The position numbers were made by a program, and so were the translations under genes. The notes under the pieces are model-generated. The model did no database searches. It saw only the letters and a list, made by a program, of their open reading frames with translations, and was not told the DNA's origin. A DNA stretch of 43,408 nucleotides from a virus. Shown here piece by piece: positions 23,723-32,477 of this stretch (position 1 is its first letter; each line of letters starts with the position of its first letter). The stretch covers positions 1-43,408 of the IMG/VR virus record IMGVR_UViG_3300025282_000078; one strand, 5' to 3'.

Positions 23723-24148
23723 TTACGACACTACCCTGGTAGTTGCACCGGAATTTTGGATAGAAGCCGAATAACTGGCTTTATCCCCGACAGGAAAAGA
23801 AATCGAAAGAGACGCTACCAGAGAACCGGTTGGGGCTGATGCTGCACATTGATACTCCGGATCATTGGTATCCGGCCCAGAACCAGTAGGGTCTAAAACG
23901 GTTGCAACTACTCCACCACCCACGGCATCAAATAGAGTATTGACACCCTGGCTGGCTGCTGGATCAAGAGAACCTCCAATATCAATCGTGACGTTTTTCT
24001 TGCCAGCCAGAAAGTTTTGATATATATCTGCAAAAGCCGTAATGTCGGCTTCAGCAACCGCGAAGTTGATTGTCGCCGTATCGAGTTCATCTTCAATAGC
24101 CACTGCGTTGAAGCTGAAATTCAAGTCTTTGCCGTGCGTCCTCGCCAC
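23723..24148 (-). CDS. Tail tube protein paralog 2, 141 aa
   Basis: It starts at GTG 24148 behind GGAGG and shares MARTHGKD, EDELDTATINFAV, EADITAFADIYQNFLAGK and DPAASQGVNTLF with paralog 3. The C-terminal half differs by an inserted loop with a CAASAPTGS stretch. Two close paralogs side by side suggest a tube or tail terminator built from more than one subunit. Confidence 0.72.
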   Translation of the reverse strand: MARTHGKDLNFSFNAVAIEDELDTATINFAVAEADITAFADIYQNFLAGKKNVTIDIGGSLDPAASQGVNTLFDAVGGGVVATVLDPTGSGPDTNDPEYQCAASAPTGSLVASLSISFPVGDKASYSASIQNSGATTRVVS

Positions 24149-24193
24149 TCTTCACCTCCACATTTAATCTAATGATCCGGATCAACCATGTCG

Positions 24194-24946
24194 TCAGTCA
24201 TTATATTCTCGAACGCCGAAAGCTATCACAATGCTAAACGCCCTACTACCACCACCAGACACAGTGGCCACCGCCCTCCAATATGTATCAGTGACCGTAG
24301 CTGTAATTTCTTGGACTTCATAGGTGGCTGTACTGGTCTGATTGAGAGTGGTAAAGGTAGCCCTGGTAGTTTCACCGCCTGCTGAAGCATTAGCATCACT
24401 CTCTATGGTAACCACCAGATCATTGCTTCCTGATCCTGATGGAGCAGCTAGCAATCGCAGGACTGCAACACCACGTTGACTGGCACCGATCGCTCCCTGT
24501 TGGTACTTGGTGCCAGTAGCAGTGGACGAAATAGCTGTAGCAGTATAGAGGATGATGGATCGGTTTAAGGCATTATCACCCCGCCAGTTAACATCAAGAG
24601 TGATCGCTTCACCAATCGTGGATGCCCTGGCTTGATCGCCTGGATTAGTCAAACCTTCATATCCGAAGGAACCAGCTACTGTATCTTGATAAATTCCCAA
24701 TTGGCGGTCTACTGTCGTAAGGTCAGCAAACATTTCAATATCATAGCCACCAGAGGCGGGGTCAAGTAGACCACCTATGCTGGCTGTGAATCCTGGCTTG
24801 CCTTCCAGGTAGGTCATATCAGTATCAGCAAATGCAGTGATGTCAACTAACGCATTGGTTACGTCAATTGTACAAACATTGGATACACCAGAAAAATCAA
24901 ATTCATCTACATAATGGGCAACTGATTTAGCATGGATTCTAGCCAT
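24194..24946 (-). CDS. Tail tube protein paralog 1 with C-terminal extension, 250 aa
   Basis: The N-terminal 120 residues keep the same pattern (MARIHAKS, DITAFADTDMTYLEGKPGF, LLDPASGGYDIEMF), but the protein is about 110 residues longer. The extra part is a beta-rich domain (GVAVLRLLAAPSGSG, YWRAVATVSGGG) like decorative or sugar-binding domains on tube proteins. It is the first of three tandem copies in transcription order. Confidence 0.72.
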   Translation of the reverse strand: MARIHAKSVAHYVDEFDFSGVSNVCTIDVTNALVDITAFADTDMTYLEGKPGFTASIGGLLDPASGGYDIEMFADLTTVDRQLGIYQDTVAGSFGYEGLTNPGDQARASTIGEAITLDVNWRGDNALNRSIILYTATAISSTATGTKYQQGAIGASQRGVAVLRLLAAPSGSGSNDLVVTIESDANASAGGETTRATFTTLNQTSTATYEVQEITATVTDTYWRAVATVSGGGSRAFSIVIAFGVREYND

Positions 24947-24948
24947 AA

Positions 24949-25245
24949 TTATGTACCTCGCGACCGTTCATTTTTCTTACGTCTGAGCGGGTTGTCTCGT
25001 TTCTTTTTTATCGCAGCAGCACTCCGCACCAGTAAGGCTTTTTGTTCTGGAGACCCATCATAGACTGCAATGGCTCCGGTGCTAAAAAGTCTTTCAGCAT
25101 TAACACTTTCATCGCCATCCAGTTGGAACCTTTGCCCTGCCTCAACCTTGGTAGAACTCGGAATAGAACCTGGAGCATTCAGTATGTTTAGACGAACAAG
25201 TGCAATCAACCATTCTTCAGCTAATTCGTTCTGCGAATCCTCCAT
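24949..25245 (-). CDS. Small structural-region protein with LDGDE motif, 98 aa
   Basis: The motif FQLDGDESVNAERLFSTGAI near residue 41 resembles FSLDGDEPLTEKELIDGG in the neighbouring gene, so the two are probably distant paralogs. The C terminus is very basic (KKKRDNPLRRKKNERSR). It overlaps the upstream gene by 29 bp. The function is unknown; a neck or tail accessory protein is possible. Confidence 0.65.
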   Translation of the reverse strand: MEDSQNELAEEWLIALVRLNILNAPGSIPSSTKVEAGQRFQLDGDESVNAERLFSTGAIAVYDGSPEQKALLVRSAAAIKKKRDNPLRRKKNERSRGT

Positions 25246-25465
25246 CGATCAATTCCTTCTCAGTTAGTGGTTCGTCACCGTCTAGGCTGAATACATCACC
25301 ATGCGAAATTATCAAGAATGTGCTAGAACTAGAAGGCCCATTCATAAGCCGGAACTTTTTCAATGCCTTTAACACAATACTAGGATATGTACCCAAGGTC
25401 TGACGTTGAACTTCTCCTTGCTTGCTCAGCTGTTCCAGGCGATCAGCTGCATCCTGAGCATTCAT
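25217..25465 (-). CDS. Small structural-region protein with LDGDE motif, 82 aa
   Basis: It starts at ATG 25465 behind AGGAG (spacing 7), just after the stop of the tail terminator gene. It has a helical N terminus (AQDAADRLEQLSKQ) and the LDGDE motif near residue 61, shared with the next gene. The function is unknown. Confidence 0.65.
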   Translation of the reverse strand: MNAQDAADRLEQLSKQGEVQRQTLGTYPSIVLKALKKFRLMNGPSSSSTFLIISHGDVFSLDGDEPLTEKELIDGGFAERIS

Positions 25466-25475
25466 AGTTATACTC

Positions 25476-25901
25476 CTACGGCTCATCAGCCCAGATATCA
25501 TAGAATGCTCCTACGTGGAACCAGCGTTCACGTCCAACGTGTTCAGAGAAGATCACATCCCGCACTTTCTCGCAATAAAGGAAAGTATGATTTTCAATGC
25601 TCAAAGTAGCGCGATCCAGAAGATTGATAATCTGGCTCTGGATATCCTGGCCTGGTTTAGGCCATCCATCATCCGTAACAGCCTTCACAAGGTAACGAAC
25701 TGTGTGGTATTTCTCGGTAGGACTGAAGGATCGAGAGGAATCCACATTGTCAACGAAGTTAAAGACCACGAATGGTGGTGCAGTCTCTTCCGGTGCTATC
25801 CAGTTATGCACTCCACCTGTTGCAAGACTAGTAACAGCAGATACATTTAAGGCTGTGAAAAGGCCCTTATCGCAAGCCTGCACTATATTGTCAGTCGACA
25901 C
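25476..25901 (-). CDS. Tail terminator / completion protein, DUF3168-like, 141 aa
   Basis: The start is taken as GTG 25901, which lies across the stop of the gp10-like gene and follows GAGGAG. A longer frame would run deep into that gene. The sequence order NWIAPEETAPPFVVFNFV, YLVKAVTDDGWPK and RERWFHVGAFYDIW is typical of DUF3168 tail completion proteins. The position between gp10-like and tube genes agrees. It would cap the tail tube before joining to the head. Confidence 0.75.
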   Translation of the reverse strand: MSTDNIVQACDKGLFTALNVSAVTSLATGGVHNWIAPEETAPPFVVFNFVDNVDSSRSFSPTEKYHTVRYLVKAVTDDGWPKPGQDIQSQIINLLDRATLSIENHTFLYCEKVRDVIFSEHVGRERWFHVGAFYDIWADEP

Positions 25902-26238
25902 TGGTGAAAAGCTCCTCAATCTCATCATGAAATCGCGGCTTGACAGACAGGAGAGCTGGCACCATGTAAGGACGGGCTGGCATGTTGCGAGTGCCGAGTT
26001 CAAGGAAATGGGCGTAATCGGTGCCGGTGTTAACCTGACCACCGATTCCCATTGTATCTAATTCAGTGTGAATCGCTGCACGGTTTCTACCAGTATCGAC
26101 AGGAGACCTCTTTTTAGCCTCAGCTTCAACCCTAAATAGGTTGCGCCGCACAATTTTCTTTAACTCCGGATGGACCGTATCTATTAATTTCTGTAGCTTC
26201 CGGTCATCAAGTTCGCTGCGAAAACTGACACTAATCAT
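25891..26238 (-). CDS. HK97 gp10-like neck protein, 115 aa
   Basis: The family signature is clear: AKKRSPVDTGRNRAAI followed by YAHFLELGTRNMPARPYMVPAL. These proteins sit in the head-tail neck. The ATG overlaps the stop of the adaptor gene (TAATG). Confidence 0.9.
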   Translation of the reverse strand: MISVSFRSELDDRKLQKLIDTVHPELKKIVRRNLFRVEAEAKKRSPVDTGRNRAAIHTELDTMGIGGQVNTGTDYAHFLELGTRNMPARPYMVPALLSVKPRFHDEIEELFTSVD

Positions 26239-26579
26239 TATGCGTTTTTCTCACCTACTGAAATTTCTAGGTGACCAATACCAAAAGCCAAATTCGAAGG
26301 CTTCCGCACTCCTACAACCTCAAAGACACGCGATCCACTATCCATTGTGACCCTCTTTGTTTCATCAACCGCCACATCATGATTGGCATAGATAACGTAT
26401 GTCCTCAGGTTATCTTCTCTGTTGAGCCGTATGGCTTCAGTGGTGCGACCACTGATTTCGGATAACCGGCCTTGAAAGGTGTTACCGTTGGCATAGCTAC
26501 TGCTTCGCCCACCGTATCCATCGGCACTTAACGTCCGGTTCTGAATGGTAAATGTGGTATCTAGGAGTCCTGTAAACAT
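26238..26579 (-). CDS. Head closure / head-tail adaptor (gp16-like), 113 aa
   Basis: A short beta-barrel protein: TFTIQNRTLSADGYGG, FQGRLSEISGR and VFEVVGVRKPSN are typical of phage head-tail joining proteins that close the connector after packaging. It precedes the gp10-like gene, as is usual. Confidence 0.85.
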   Translation of the reverse strand: MFTGLLDTTFTIQNRTLSADGYGGRSSSYANGNTFQGRLSEISGRTTEAIRLNREDNLRTYVIYANHDVAVDETKRVTMDSGSRVFEVVGVRKPSNLAFGIGHLEISVGEKNA

Positions 26580-26582
26580 GTA

Positions 26583-26834
26583 CTACGGCTTCGCTTTCGA
26601 TTGCTTCGCTACATCAGCTTTTAGTACTGGCTCAACTAATCGGTATTGCAATATCGAAACAATGGCATTGACTGACATATGGCCTAGTGCCTCAAGCTGT
26701 TTCGGATCGTCTATGGTTCCATCTTCGATTCTAGCCCGGGCATAACGGATAGTATCTCGCAGCTGTGTAAAACCTTGCCCTGGAACTAACCGTAAGATTG
26801 TTTCCACTAGTCGTTCCACTAATTTATTAATCAT
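26583..26834 (-). CDS. Hypothetical protein, 83 aa
   Basis: A helical protein with an amphipathic N terminus (LVERLVETILRLV) and lysine-rich end. GAGGAG lies upstream of the ATG. It sits between membrane-protein genes and the neck module. No family match. Confidence 0.65.
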   Translation of the reverse strand: MINKLVERLVETILRLVPGQGFTQLRDTIRYARARIEDGTIDDPKQLEALGHMSVNAIVSILQYRLVEPVLKADVAKQSKAKP

Positions 26835-26846
26835 GTTTTTTACTCC

Positions 26847-27056
26847 TCACCATAACAACCATCGGGACAGAACTTCCATAGAAATAGCCCCAGTGCCGAT
26901 CAGACCACCACCGGCCATCACCTTCTGCCGTGTTTTGTTTCCGCGTTCATAGAGTATTTCTACTCTGGCTTCCATAGCCTGGATGCGCTCTAAAAGGTTA
27001 TCTTGGCTAACCTCTATTCGTCCCAACATGCGCTGAACATCATCCCAGGGAGTCAT
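26847..27056 (-). CDS. Small coiled-coil membrane protein, 69 aa
   Basis: Residues 10-45 form a coiled coil (QDNLLERIQAMEARVEIL). Residues 47-69 are hydrophobic with glycine (GGGLIGTGAISMEVL) and end in RWLLW, a likely membrane anchor. With the two neighbouring membrane proteins it could form the lysis cassette (holin or spanin-like), but this is inferred from topology only. Confidence 0.6.
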   Translation of the reverse strand: MTPWDDVQRMLGRIEVSQDNLLERIQAMEARVEILYERGNKTRQKVMAGGGLIGTGAISMEVLSRWLLW

Positions 27057-27059
27057 TGG

Positions 27060-27212
27060 CTATTCATTCTCCAATACCTTCATCCCCAATGCGATAACCC
27101 CTCCGATGGTACCGGTGGCTATCTCAGGCATCCCCTCGGTAATGCCTACCACTGCAAGTCCACCAAGCACTATTATGGCGAGGAATATCTGCGGCCGTAC
27201 CTTGCCGATCAT
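27060..27212 (-). CDS. Small membrane protein, 50 aa, holin-like
   Basis: From ATG 27212 the frame encodes two hydrophobic stretches (IFLAIIVLGGLAVVGI and IATGTIGGVIALGM) separated by a short polar turn, with a basic N terminus and acidic C terminus. This is a two-segment membrane hairpin of holin type. The ATG lies just past the previous stop, with GGTGAAG upstream. It is too short for most ORF filters. Confidence 0.55.
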   Translation of the reverse strand: MIGKVRPQIFLAIIVLGGLAVVGITEGMPEIATGTIGGVIALGMKVLENE

Positions 27213-27214
27213 GA

Positions 27215-28027
27215 TTACTTCACCGTCGTTTCGATCTCAATGTTGTTGTCGCCAGTGCTGTTTTTGACTGTCAAACTACTAAACAGGAAATCCGCCGTAG
27301 CTAGGCCGTCTCCTGTCCCGATCACCATGTTCTTTAGCGTCATCGTGCCTACGTTGAGGTCACTGATCACGCAATCCCCGCCAAAGGTGCGTACATTCGT
27401 TACTGTGAGCGTCTTGATGACTGCACCCGAGGTGCCGCCCCGAAGAATGATTTTATCGTACGTCTCATTGGTTGCAGTGAGGTTGGTATTGCCTCGGCTG
27501 GATGCTACCGACACGTTGCTCGGAGTGCCTACGGTCAAGGCGAAGCTATTTCCGTCGGCTTGGTTGTCCTCATAAATGAGATCATGGACGGTCGCATCGC
27601 TAACCGTGAGTTTTCCACAACGCAGTCCATCTACTGTCATGGTCTCAATCAGAGTGTCGCCAGTGCCACTAATCTCAAACACATTGACTACGCCACTAGC
27701 TACACCAACATCCAACTCGGATAGGTTGATGGTGCCGAACCGCTGTCCATCAATGGTCAGGTCGAAGCTGCGGGTTTCGGGGAGTTCTGCTAGATCGGAA
27801 TTGCTGACCAGTGATCTGGGTGACTCTCGTAGATCGTAGATACCAGGATCGGGGATCGATGCCCAGGTTTTGCCATTGGCAAACAGCAGAATGAGGCCCA
27901 CGGTAACACCGAATGCTATCACCAGAGCCATGCCTACCCAGATCATGGGGTTGCTATGCCCCGTAGCCATTGTGGGCATCGAGTAACGATAAGCTTGACG
28001 GTCTAACATGCGGATGCGGAACTTCAC
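27215..28027 (-). CDS. Membrane-anchored beta-rich protein, 270 aa
   Basis: One transmembrane segment (WVGMALVIAFGVTVGLILLF, about residues 30-50) follows a basic N terminus, so most of the protein should lie outside the membrane. The remaining 215 residues repeat short strands with T, N, G and V (TLIETMTVDGLRCGKLTVSD), suggesting a solenoid such as a right-handed beta-helix. It overlaps the upstream gene by four bases. Function unknown; surface exclusion or lysis accessory are possibilities. Confidence 0.6.
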   Translation of the reverse strand: MKFRIRMLDRQAYRYSMPTMATGHSNPMIWVGMALVIAFGVTVGLILLFANGKTWASIPDPGIYDLRESPRSLVSNSDLAELPETRSFDLTIDGQRFGTINLSELDVGVASGVVNVFEISGTGDTLIETMTVDGLRCGKLTVSDATVHDLIYEDNQADGNSFALTVGTPSNVSVASSRGNTNLTATNETYDKIILRGGTSGAVIKTLTVTNVRTFGGDCVISDLNVGTMTLKNMVIGTGDGLATADFLFSSLTVKNSTGDNNIEIETTVK

Positions 28028-28368
28028 TTGCCACCTCCATTAACGCCAGTGGCTGCGTTAGTATCCTTTACACCGCCCTCACTCACCCACCGGCGGAAAA
28101 GTTCTCCGAGGACTGCTCCAACAGGCAGGTTTAGGGCCGCTACAGGTATCATGAGTCCCTCCACGTTATCCAGGAGGGATATGTCTCCGAGAATCCTTAA
28201 GCTGATCATCAAAAGCAGGATGAGCCACATCCAGACCACGGGGACGGCGACGAGGGCAACCAAAATTGTGGTGCCTGAAATGGTATCTGGTAACCCTCGC
28301 CCTGTTGGTTGTGCTGGTGGAGAAGGTGGTTGTGGTGGTGGTGATATATCGTCAGATGGTGTTGTCAT
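28024..28368 (-). CDS. Proline-rich membrane protein, 114 aa
   Basis: A proline-rich N terminus (PPPQPPSPPAQP) is followed by one long hydrophobic segment (ILVALVAVPVVWMWLILLLM) and a second weaker one near residues 72-88. The layout suits a holin or other inner-membrane phage protein. It lies immediately after a terminator-like hairpin, so it may be the first gene of a separate unit. Confidence 0.55.
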   Translation of the reverse strand: MTTPSDDISPPPQPPSPPAQPTGRGLPDTISGTTILVALVAVPVVWMWLILLLMISLRILGDISLLDNVEGLMIPVAALNLPVGAVLGELFRRWVSEGGVKDTNAATGVNGGGK

Positions 28369-28395
28369 GTATCGTCCTCCGATTTAATGCAAAAC

Positions 28396-28418
28396 TCCCT
28401 GGACACAAACGCCAGGGA
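28396..28418 (-). terminator. Intrinsic terminator candidate, leftward
   Basis: On the minus strand TCCCTGG and CCAGGGA pair over seven bases around a nine-base loop and are followed by GTTTTGC. It stands between the Com-like gene and the membrane-protein genes, where partial termination would separate head-connector genes from the possible lysis genes. Confidence 0.5.
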
Positions 28419-28480
28419 AGTCATATTGACTACACCGACGCTCTAGGCGTTCATCGAACCTCTTGGGTCTCTAGGGTGCT

Positions 28481-28717
28481 TTATTCGATTGTCGTAGAAG
28501 CTAGCTGTTTAATCCAACCACCTATGCCATCCGGAAGAAGTGCTACTTGTTCCTGGTCAACACCGAATTGATTGAGATGACTGCACTTGCACTGAATCTC
28601 AACGGACGATTTAAGTTCTAGATATAGTCGCTCTAGCTTCCGGTGGCACCGTTCACAGTAAACCCATTGCATCGCTTCAAGTTCATCTTCGGGAATGTGG
28701 ATACGCACGATTTTCAT
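28481..28717 (-). CDS. Com-like zinc-ribbon protein, 78 aa
   Basis: CERCHRKLERL and CKCSHLNQF give the CxxC...CxC layout of Mu Com-like translational regulators, which bind mRNA. The family resemblance is moderate and the C-terminal tail is longer. It overlaps the connector gene by four bases. Confidence 0.6.
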   Translation of the reverse strand: MKIVRIHIPEDELEAMQWVYCERCHRKLERLYLELKSSVEIQCKCSHLNQFGVDQEQVALLPDGIGGWIKQLASTTIE

Positions 28718-29604
28718 AATACTGGGATTCCATAAGGGACCAAGGAATCCCAGATCGTTTCATATTCTTCCTTCACGCTGCCTTTGGTGTAGCTATAATC
28801 ACCAAGTCGCTCTGCGGCCATGCCTTTACCAACTCGGCTATAAGCAAGCTCCGTCATGCGTAGCACAGCTTCCTGCACGGGGTACGGATATTCGTAGATA
28901 TAGATATCACTGTTATTTGCGTGAGATGCTGCGGTCGTCCCATTGACACCACGCTCAACGGTGAGATTGTGGGTAGAAATGGCCGAAATCCAAAGCTGTT
29001 CGGACTCAATAAGGATTGTTTGACCGACTTCAAACTGTGTTCCAGCATCAACAGTCAGAGTAGTATCGGTTGAATTAAAAACTTCATTGACATCTGTTCC
29101 GGCATCATTATAAGGCGTCGCAGACCTACCTGTTCCATAACCCCACAATGCAGCAATCTCAATGACACGCTGACCAGATGAAAATGTAGCATAGTCCCCT
29201 TGCCGTTCATCCATCTGAACACCGCGTTTAGGGAACCTGGAACTTTCAAAGGGCCAAAGAATGTAATCAGTTGCTGCCAGGGTGTCTTCGTATGTTGCAT
29301 CCTGGTTAGAGTCCATCTTGATCGTGGTGACGCTTAGGATATCCGGCACCCACAGAGTGCGAGTATCGTCACGAATGATGGGCTGTAAACTGAATTCCTG
29401 ACGTTGGCGGGTATTGTTGAAACGCTCCAGAGGAATGTCAAAATACTTGGTGTCGGTAAGAACGTAGAAATGTCTTCCACAATAACTGTCAACTTCTCGG
29501 CTAGCTGCCTCAAGACGGCGAAGAAGCTGAGCATCCCACGTGGTGGTAGCGGCAGCGATGCTCAGGTTCTCCTTGATTTGATCTAATGTGGCGTATAAAT
29601 TCAC
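28714..29604 (-). CDS. Head-tail connector protein (gp6/gp15-like), 296 aa
   Basis: The N-terminal part (TLDQIKENLSIAA, LLRRLEAASREVDSYCGRHFY) is the helical bundle of the connector family, and the C-terminal AVLRMTELAYSRVGKG closes it. A beta-rich insertion of about 100 residues in the middle (DATYEDTLAATDY to ERGVNGTTAAS) makes it longer than usual members. It starts at GTG 29604 with GGAGG upstream. It would bind the portal ring. Confidence 0.8.
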   Translation of the reverse strand: MNLYATLDQIKENLSIAAATTTWDAQLLRRLEAASREVDSYCGRHFYVLTDTKYFDIPLERFNNTRQRQEFSLQPIIRDDTRTLWVPDILSVTTIKMDSNQDATYEDTLAATDYILWPFESSRFPKRGVQMDERQGDYATFSSGQRVIEIAALWGYGTGRSATPYNDAGTDVNEVFNSTDTTLTVDAGTQFEVGQTILIESEQLWISAISTHNLTVERGVNGTTAASHANNSDIYIYEYPYPVQEAVLRMTELAYSRVGKGMAAERLGDYSYTKGSVKEEYETIWDSLVPYGIPVL

Positions 29605-29850
29605 CTACAGGTTGTCCTCCCAGGCTTTTTCATCAAGTTCGATTTCTTTCCTGGTTCTATGGGGTCCAACCTTCCAGGGCAATAATCCATATCGATCACG
29701 CAGCATAGCCGCTTGTTCATCTCCTGTCAGTAATTTCTTGTCCGGTGCTGCTTTGGTAACTGATCTGGTTATCATCTTGTGATTCGGAGGACGTTCCAAC
29801 AAATACTCCTGTGGGGATCGATTGGGTTTTCGTTGATTGTTCATGACCAT
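29605..29850 (-). CDS. Small hypothetical protein, 81 aa, overlapping the upstream gene
   Basis: ATG 29850 has AGGA four bases before it. The first 45 codons overlap the last part of the upstream gene in another frame. The unique C-terminal part (MLRDRYGLLPWKVGPHRTRKE) looks coding. A +1 frameshift from the upstream gene would give a fusion, but no slip site is evident. Function unknown. Confidence 0.5.
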   Translation of the reverse strand: MVMNNQRKPNRSPQEYLLERPPNHKMITRSVTKAAPDKKLLTGDEQAAMLRDRYGLLPWKVGPHRTRKEIELDEKAWEDNL

Positions 29851-30355
29851 TCGATCCTGGGACAATTATGCTAGATAGCAAATCATGAGGATTGGCTTCC
29901 TTGCCATCTGGTGTTCGGCAGATATCTTGCAACCGTTCTTTAATCAGGGCCATATCCATCCTCAGAGCAAATGGCCCTTGGCTATCTGTCCATTCTACAA
30001 TCCAGTCATAGTCGGTCTGTTCCAGAGCAACCCAATCCAACTGATTAGCTAAGGTGTATTGGAAGGCACGGATGACTGAAGCCGCTGATACCATACCACT
30101 AGCTCCCTCTATCCGCTTTGGCCTACCTTTATCATCGATATCATGACCATAGCCATCATTAATCAGAAACATTACAACTTGAGCGAAGGTAGCTTCTTCA
30201 ATCATGGCTTTGCTGTAGACGTTCGCACCAAGAGGCCATTGAGCAGCTCTGGCTTCTTCTAAAGATTCCCGCTGCTTACGAGCATCAGGGTCTACAATCC
30301 GAATAGGAAAACCTTCGACACCTAAAAAATCTGGGTGATATCTTATGTACTTCAA
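29717..30355 (-). CDS. Hypothetical structural-region protein, 212 aa
   Basis: It starts at TTG 30355 behind GAGGAG. The first 150 residues are helical and hydrophilic with aromatic patches (ASVIRAFQYTLANQLDWVAL). The last 50 are S/T/Q-rich and probably disordered, and they overlap the next gene by about 130 bp. It lies between fibre-like genes and the connector. Not recognised. Confidence 0.6.
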   Translation of the reverse strand: MKYIRYHPDFLGVEGFPIRIVDPDARKQRESLEEARAAQWPLGANVYSKAMIEEATFAQVVMFLINDGYGHDIDDKGRPKRIEGASGMVSAASVIRAFQYTLANQLDWVALEQTDYDWIVEWTDSQGPFALRMDMALIKERLQDICRTPDGKEANPHDLLSSIIVPGSNGHEQSTKTQSIPTGVFVGTSSESQDDNQISYQSSTGQEITDRR

Positions 30356-30386
30356 TGGTCTCCTCTCATTTCAGCACCTTCATGGC

Positions 30387-30602
30387 TTATCGGGCAGCCG
30401 CAGTGTCCAGCGCAGCAATGGCAGAAGCAGAAAAATCGGCCAACGGTAATGCCACAATCCTGACCGAAGTAGCTCTCCGTGACGTAGCAGCGTCCACTAC
30501 TTCACATTCAACCGTCAATTCGTAACTGACTGTGACGCTTTCATCTGCGTTTACGGTCTTCACCTTCCTCACCCTTGTCCACTCGTTATTCTCAATAGTC
30601 AT
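30387..30602 (-). CDS. Hypothetical protein, 71 aa
   Basis: A small beta-rich protein (VRKVKTVNADESVTVSYELTV) with an alanine-rich helical end. GAGGGGACGCA precedes the ATG, and it overlaps the previous gene by 11 bp. Not recognised. Confidence 0.6.
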   Translation of the reverse strand: MTIENNEWTRVRKVKTVNADESVTVSYELTVECEVVDAATSRRATSVRIVALPLADFSASAIAALDTAAAR

Positions 30603-31020
30603 TGCGTCCCCTCTCAGTTCGAATTCTCGTTTCCCGTCCGGTGCCGGTGGCTACTCGTGAAGGAGGCGTTTGATCCTTTAGCCTTGCTCTGACCACTGCC
30701 AGGGGTTCGCCGGTTTGGATAGCGACTTGGCGATACCATAGATATCGGGGCATATCATGCTCCTCGCTATCCCAGGGCTGAACGCTGAAAATGTGTTGTT
30801 GGCGGTTATGGTCGAAATAAGCATCAACCGCTTCGAAATACTGGGGGAACATTGTCGCAAGGTCTCTTAACAGACAGCACATGCGGATACGAAGGGTCTG
30901 TCCTAGGTAGGGATTTGTCCAGTCCTGTATGTTGTGAAATGTACAATCACATAGATCATCGCCATGCTGCCACCACGTTGTAGCAACAGGTTGTTGCAGA
31001 AGTTCTTGAAACGCTTGCAT
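30592..31020 (-). CDS. Hypothetical protein, 142 aa
   Basis: A Trp- and Cys-rich globular domain occupies residues 1-115 (WWQHGDDLCDCTFHNIQDW, MFPQYFEAVDAYFDHNRQ) and is followed by a basic disordered tail. It follows the fibre-like gene by five bases. The function is unknown. Confidence 0.6.
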   Translation of the reverse strand: MQAFQELLQQPVATTWWQHGDDLCDCTFHNIQDWTNPYLGQTLRIRMCCLLRDLATMFPQYFEAVDAYFDHNRQQHIFSVQPWDSEEHDMPRYLWYRQVAIQTGEPLAVVRARLKDQTPPSRVATGTGRETRIRTERGRNDY

Positions 31021-31025
31021 CCTAC

Positions 31026-32474
31026 TTACCCCACATTGCTGACGGTGCCGTCAGCGACAATTTTTTTCAGAACTCCAGATGCAGAGAATATCCCGCTCGC
31101 ATTAGTAATAGCACCCGCAGGAGCAGTGCCGTCGCGCAGCACGATAGCGTTGGTCGGCTGCGTAGTGCCAAATGTCGACGCTGTCCCCATAGTGAGCTTG
31201 ACGCTGCCGTTGGCTACATCAATCTGTTGTCCCGATGATCCCAACGTCATAGTTGCTGAGGTACACAAAATCGTTGATGCTTGAGCAAACGTCAAACCTC
31301 CAACATCGGTGAGACGCATCTTTTCCCCAACGCTGCCCCCGGATCGCAAAAACCATGTAAACGCCGAGTCCTCATTCGCGGCATCAGTCCAGATAACGTT
31401 ATTTCGACCTGCTGTCCGGCCCTCTGTTCCACCCTCATTTTCCAGAACGAAGCTGAGTCCAACTCCGAAACCATCGGTCGCTGTGTTAGTCGAGGAGTGC
31501 TCCAGTTTGAGGGGCTGGATCGCCGCAGTAGTACCGGTATCATTGACATAGACATCCAGGTTTGTCGTAGCAGCACGATTAATGCCGACATTGCCATCAA
31601 ACTGATAAGCCCCTCCCGCAAACGTCAGAGTATTGGACGCGTGAGTAATGGTTATGTCAGCAGAGGCAAAATTGACGACTGCGCCCGATGTAAGAAAAAT
31701 GTCATCACCAGCATATATATCGCCTACTACCCCTAAACCGCCGTCGGTATGGATGGAGCCAGTCGTGGTGGAAGTGCTTTCAGTCGTATCATCTACGCTG
31801 ATAAGACCCGACGACGTAATTGTTTGATCGTTAGCAATGGTTATGGCTGTGGTCATCGTGCCGCCACTGGTAGATGTTCGGAGGAGCATTTCTCCACCGA
31901 TTTGATTTGCGGCTATGGACGAATCGTCGACCACAAATTCAATCTGAGCAACATTGGTTTCCAGGTCTACTCCATCGTCGGCAAAGGCGGCCACAACTCC
32001 TAGCACCTCATTGTCTGTGACGATGGTATGGCTACCAATACTGGCATTGCCACCTTTTACAAGAGCCAACATCGGAGCGGCAGCATTGGTAGCCGTAGTA
32101 GAAAAGACCGCCGCCATAATTGTCCCATCGGCTTGCGCCGTCCCTAGCACTTGTAGTTCAGGTACTAAATCTGTTGCGCCATCTAGGGTAGATATGGTTT
32201 CTTGCGAGGTATGTCCAATAACTATTCCGTTGCCATTGTTGATTAGGAGGTTGCCTGCATAGCGCAATCCAGATGCACTACCGTATAGCTCTATGGCAGG
32301 GATATCATCTGCCGAGAATCCAATGGAGATCGCAGAGTCACCATCAAGGTCAGTAATAGCAATCACATTGTTGGCATCATCATCGAAATAGGTGGATACC
32401 ACTCCACCCTTCTTCTCACCCAGGATAAAAGTCTCGTGCGATTCCCCTGTATCAACATGCTCGATATATCGCAT
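31026..32474 (-). CDS. Fibre-like surface protein, 482 aa
   Basis: A repetitive beta-strand sequence rich in T, S, A, G and D, with fibre-like modules such as [20 protein letters not shown] and [18 protein letters not shown]. These occur in tail or head fibres of environmental phages. It sits between capsid and connector genes rather than at the tail end, so a head fibre is possible. A short N-terminal segment (residues 1-30) may attach it to the virion. Confidence 0.65.
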   Translation of the reverse strand: MRYIEHVDTGESHETFILGEKKGGVVSTYFDDDANNVIAITDLDGDSAISIGFSADDIPAIELYGSASGLRYAGNLLINNGNGIVIGHTSQETISTLDGATDLVPELQVLGTAQADGTIMAAVFSTTATNAAAPMLALVKGGNASIGSHTIVTDNEVLGVVAAFADDGVDLETNVAQIEFVVDDSSIAANQIGGEMLLRTSTSGGTMTTAITIANDQTITSSGLISVDDTTESTSTTTGSIHTDGGLGVVGDIYAGDDIFLTSGAVVNFASADITITHASNTLTFAGGAYQFDGNVGINRAATTNLDVYVNDTGTTAAIQPLKLEHSSTNTATDGFGVGLSFVLENEGGTEGRTAGRNNVIWTDAANEDSAFTWFLRSGGSVGEKMRLTDVGGLTFAQASTILCTSATMTLGSSGQQIDVANGSVKLTMGTASTFGTTQPTNAIVLRDGTAPAGAITNASGIFSASGVLKKIVADGTVSNVG

Positions 32475-32477
32475 CTA

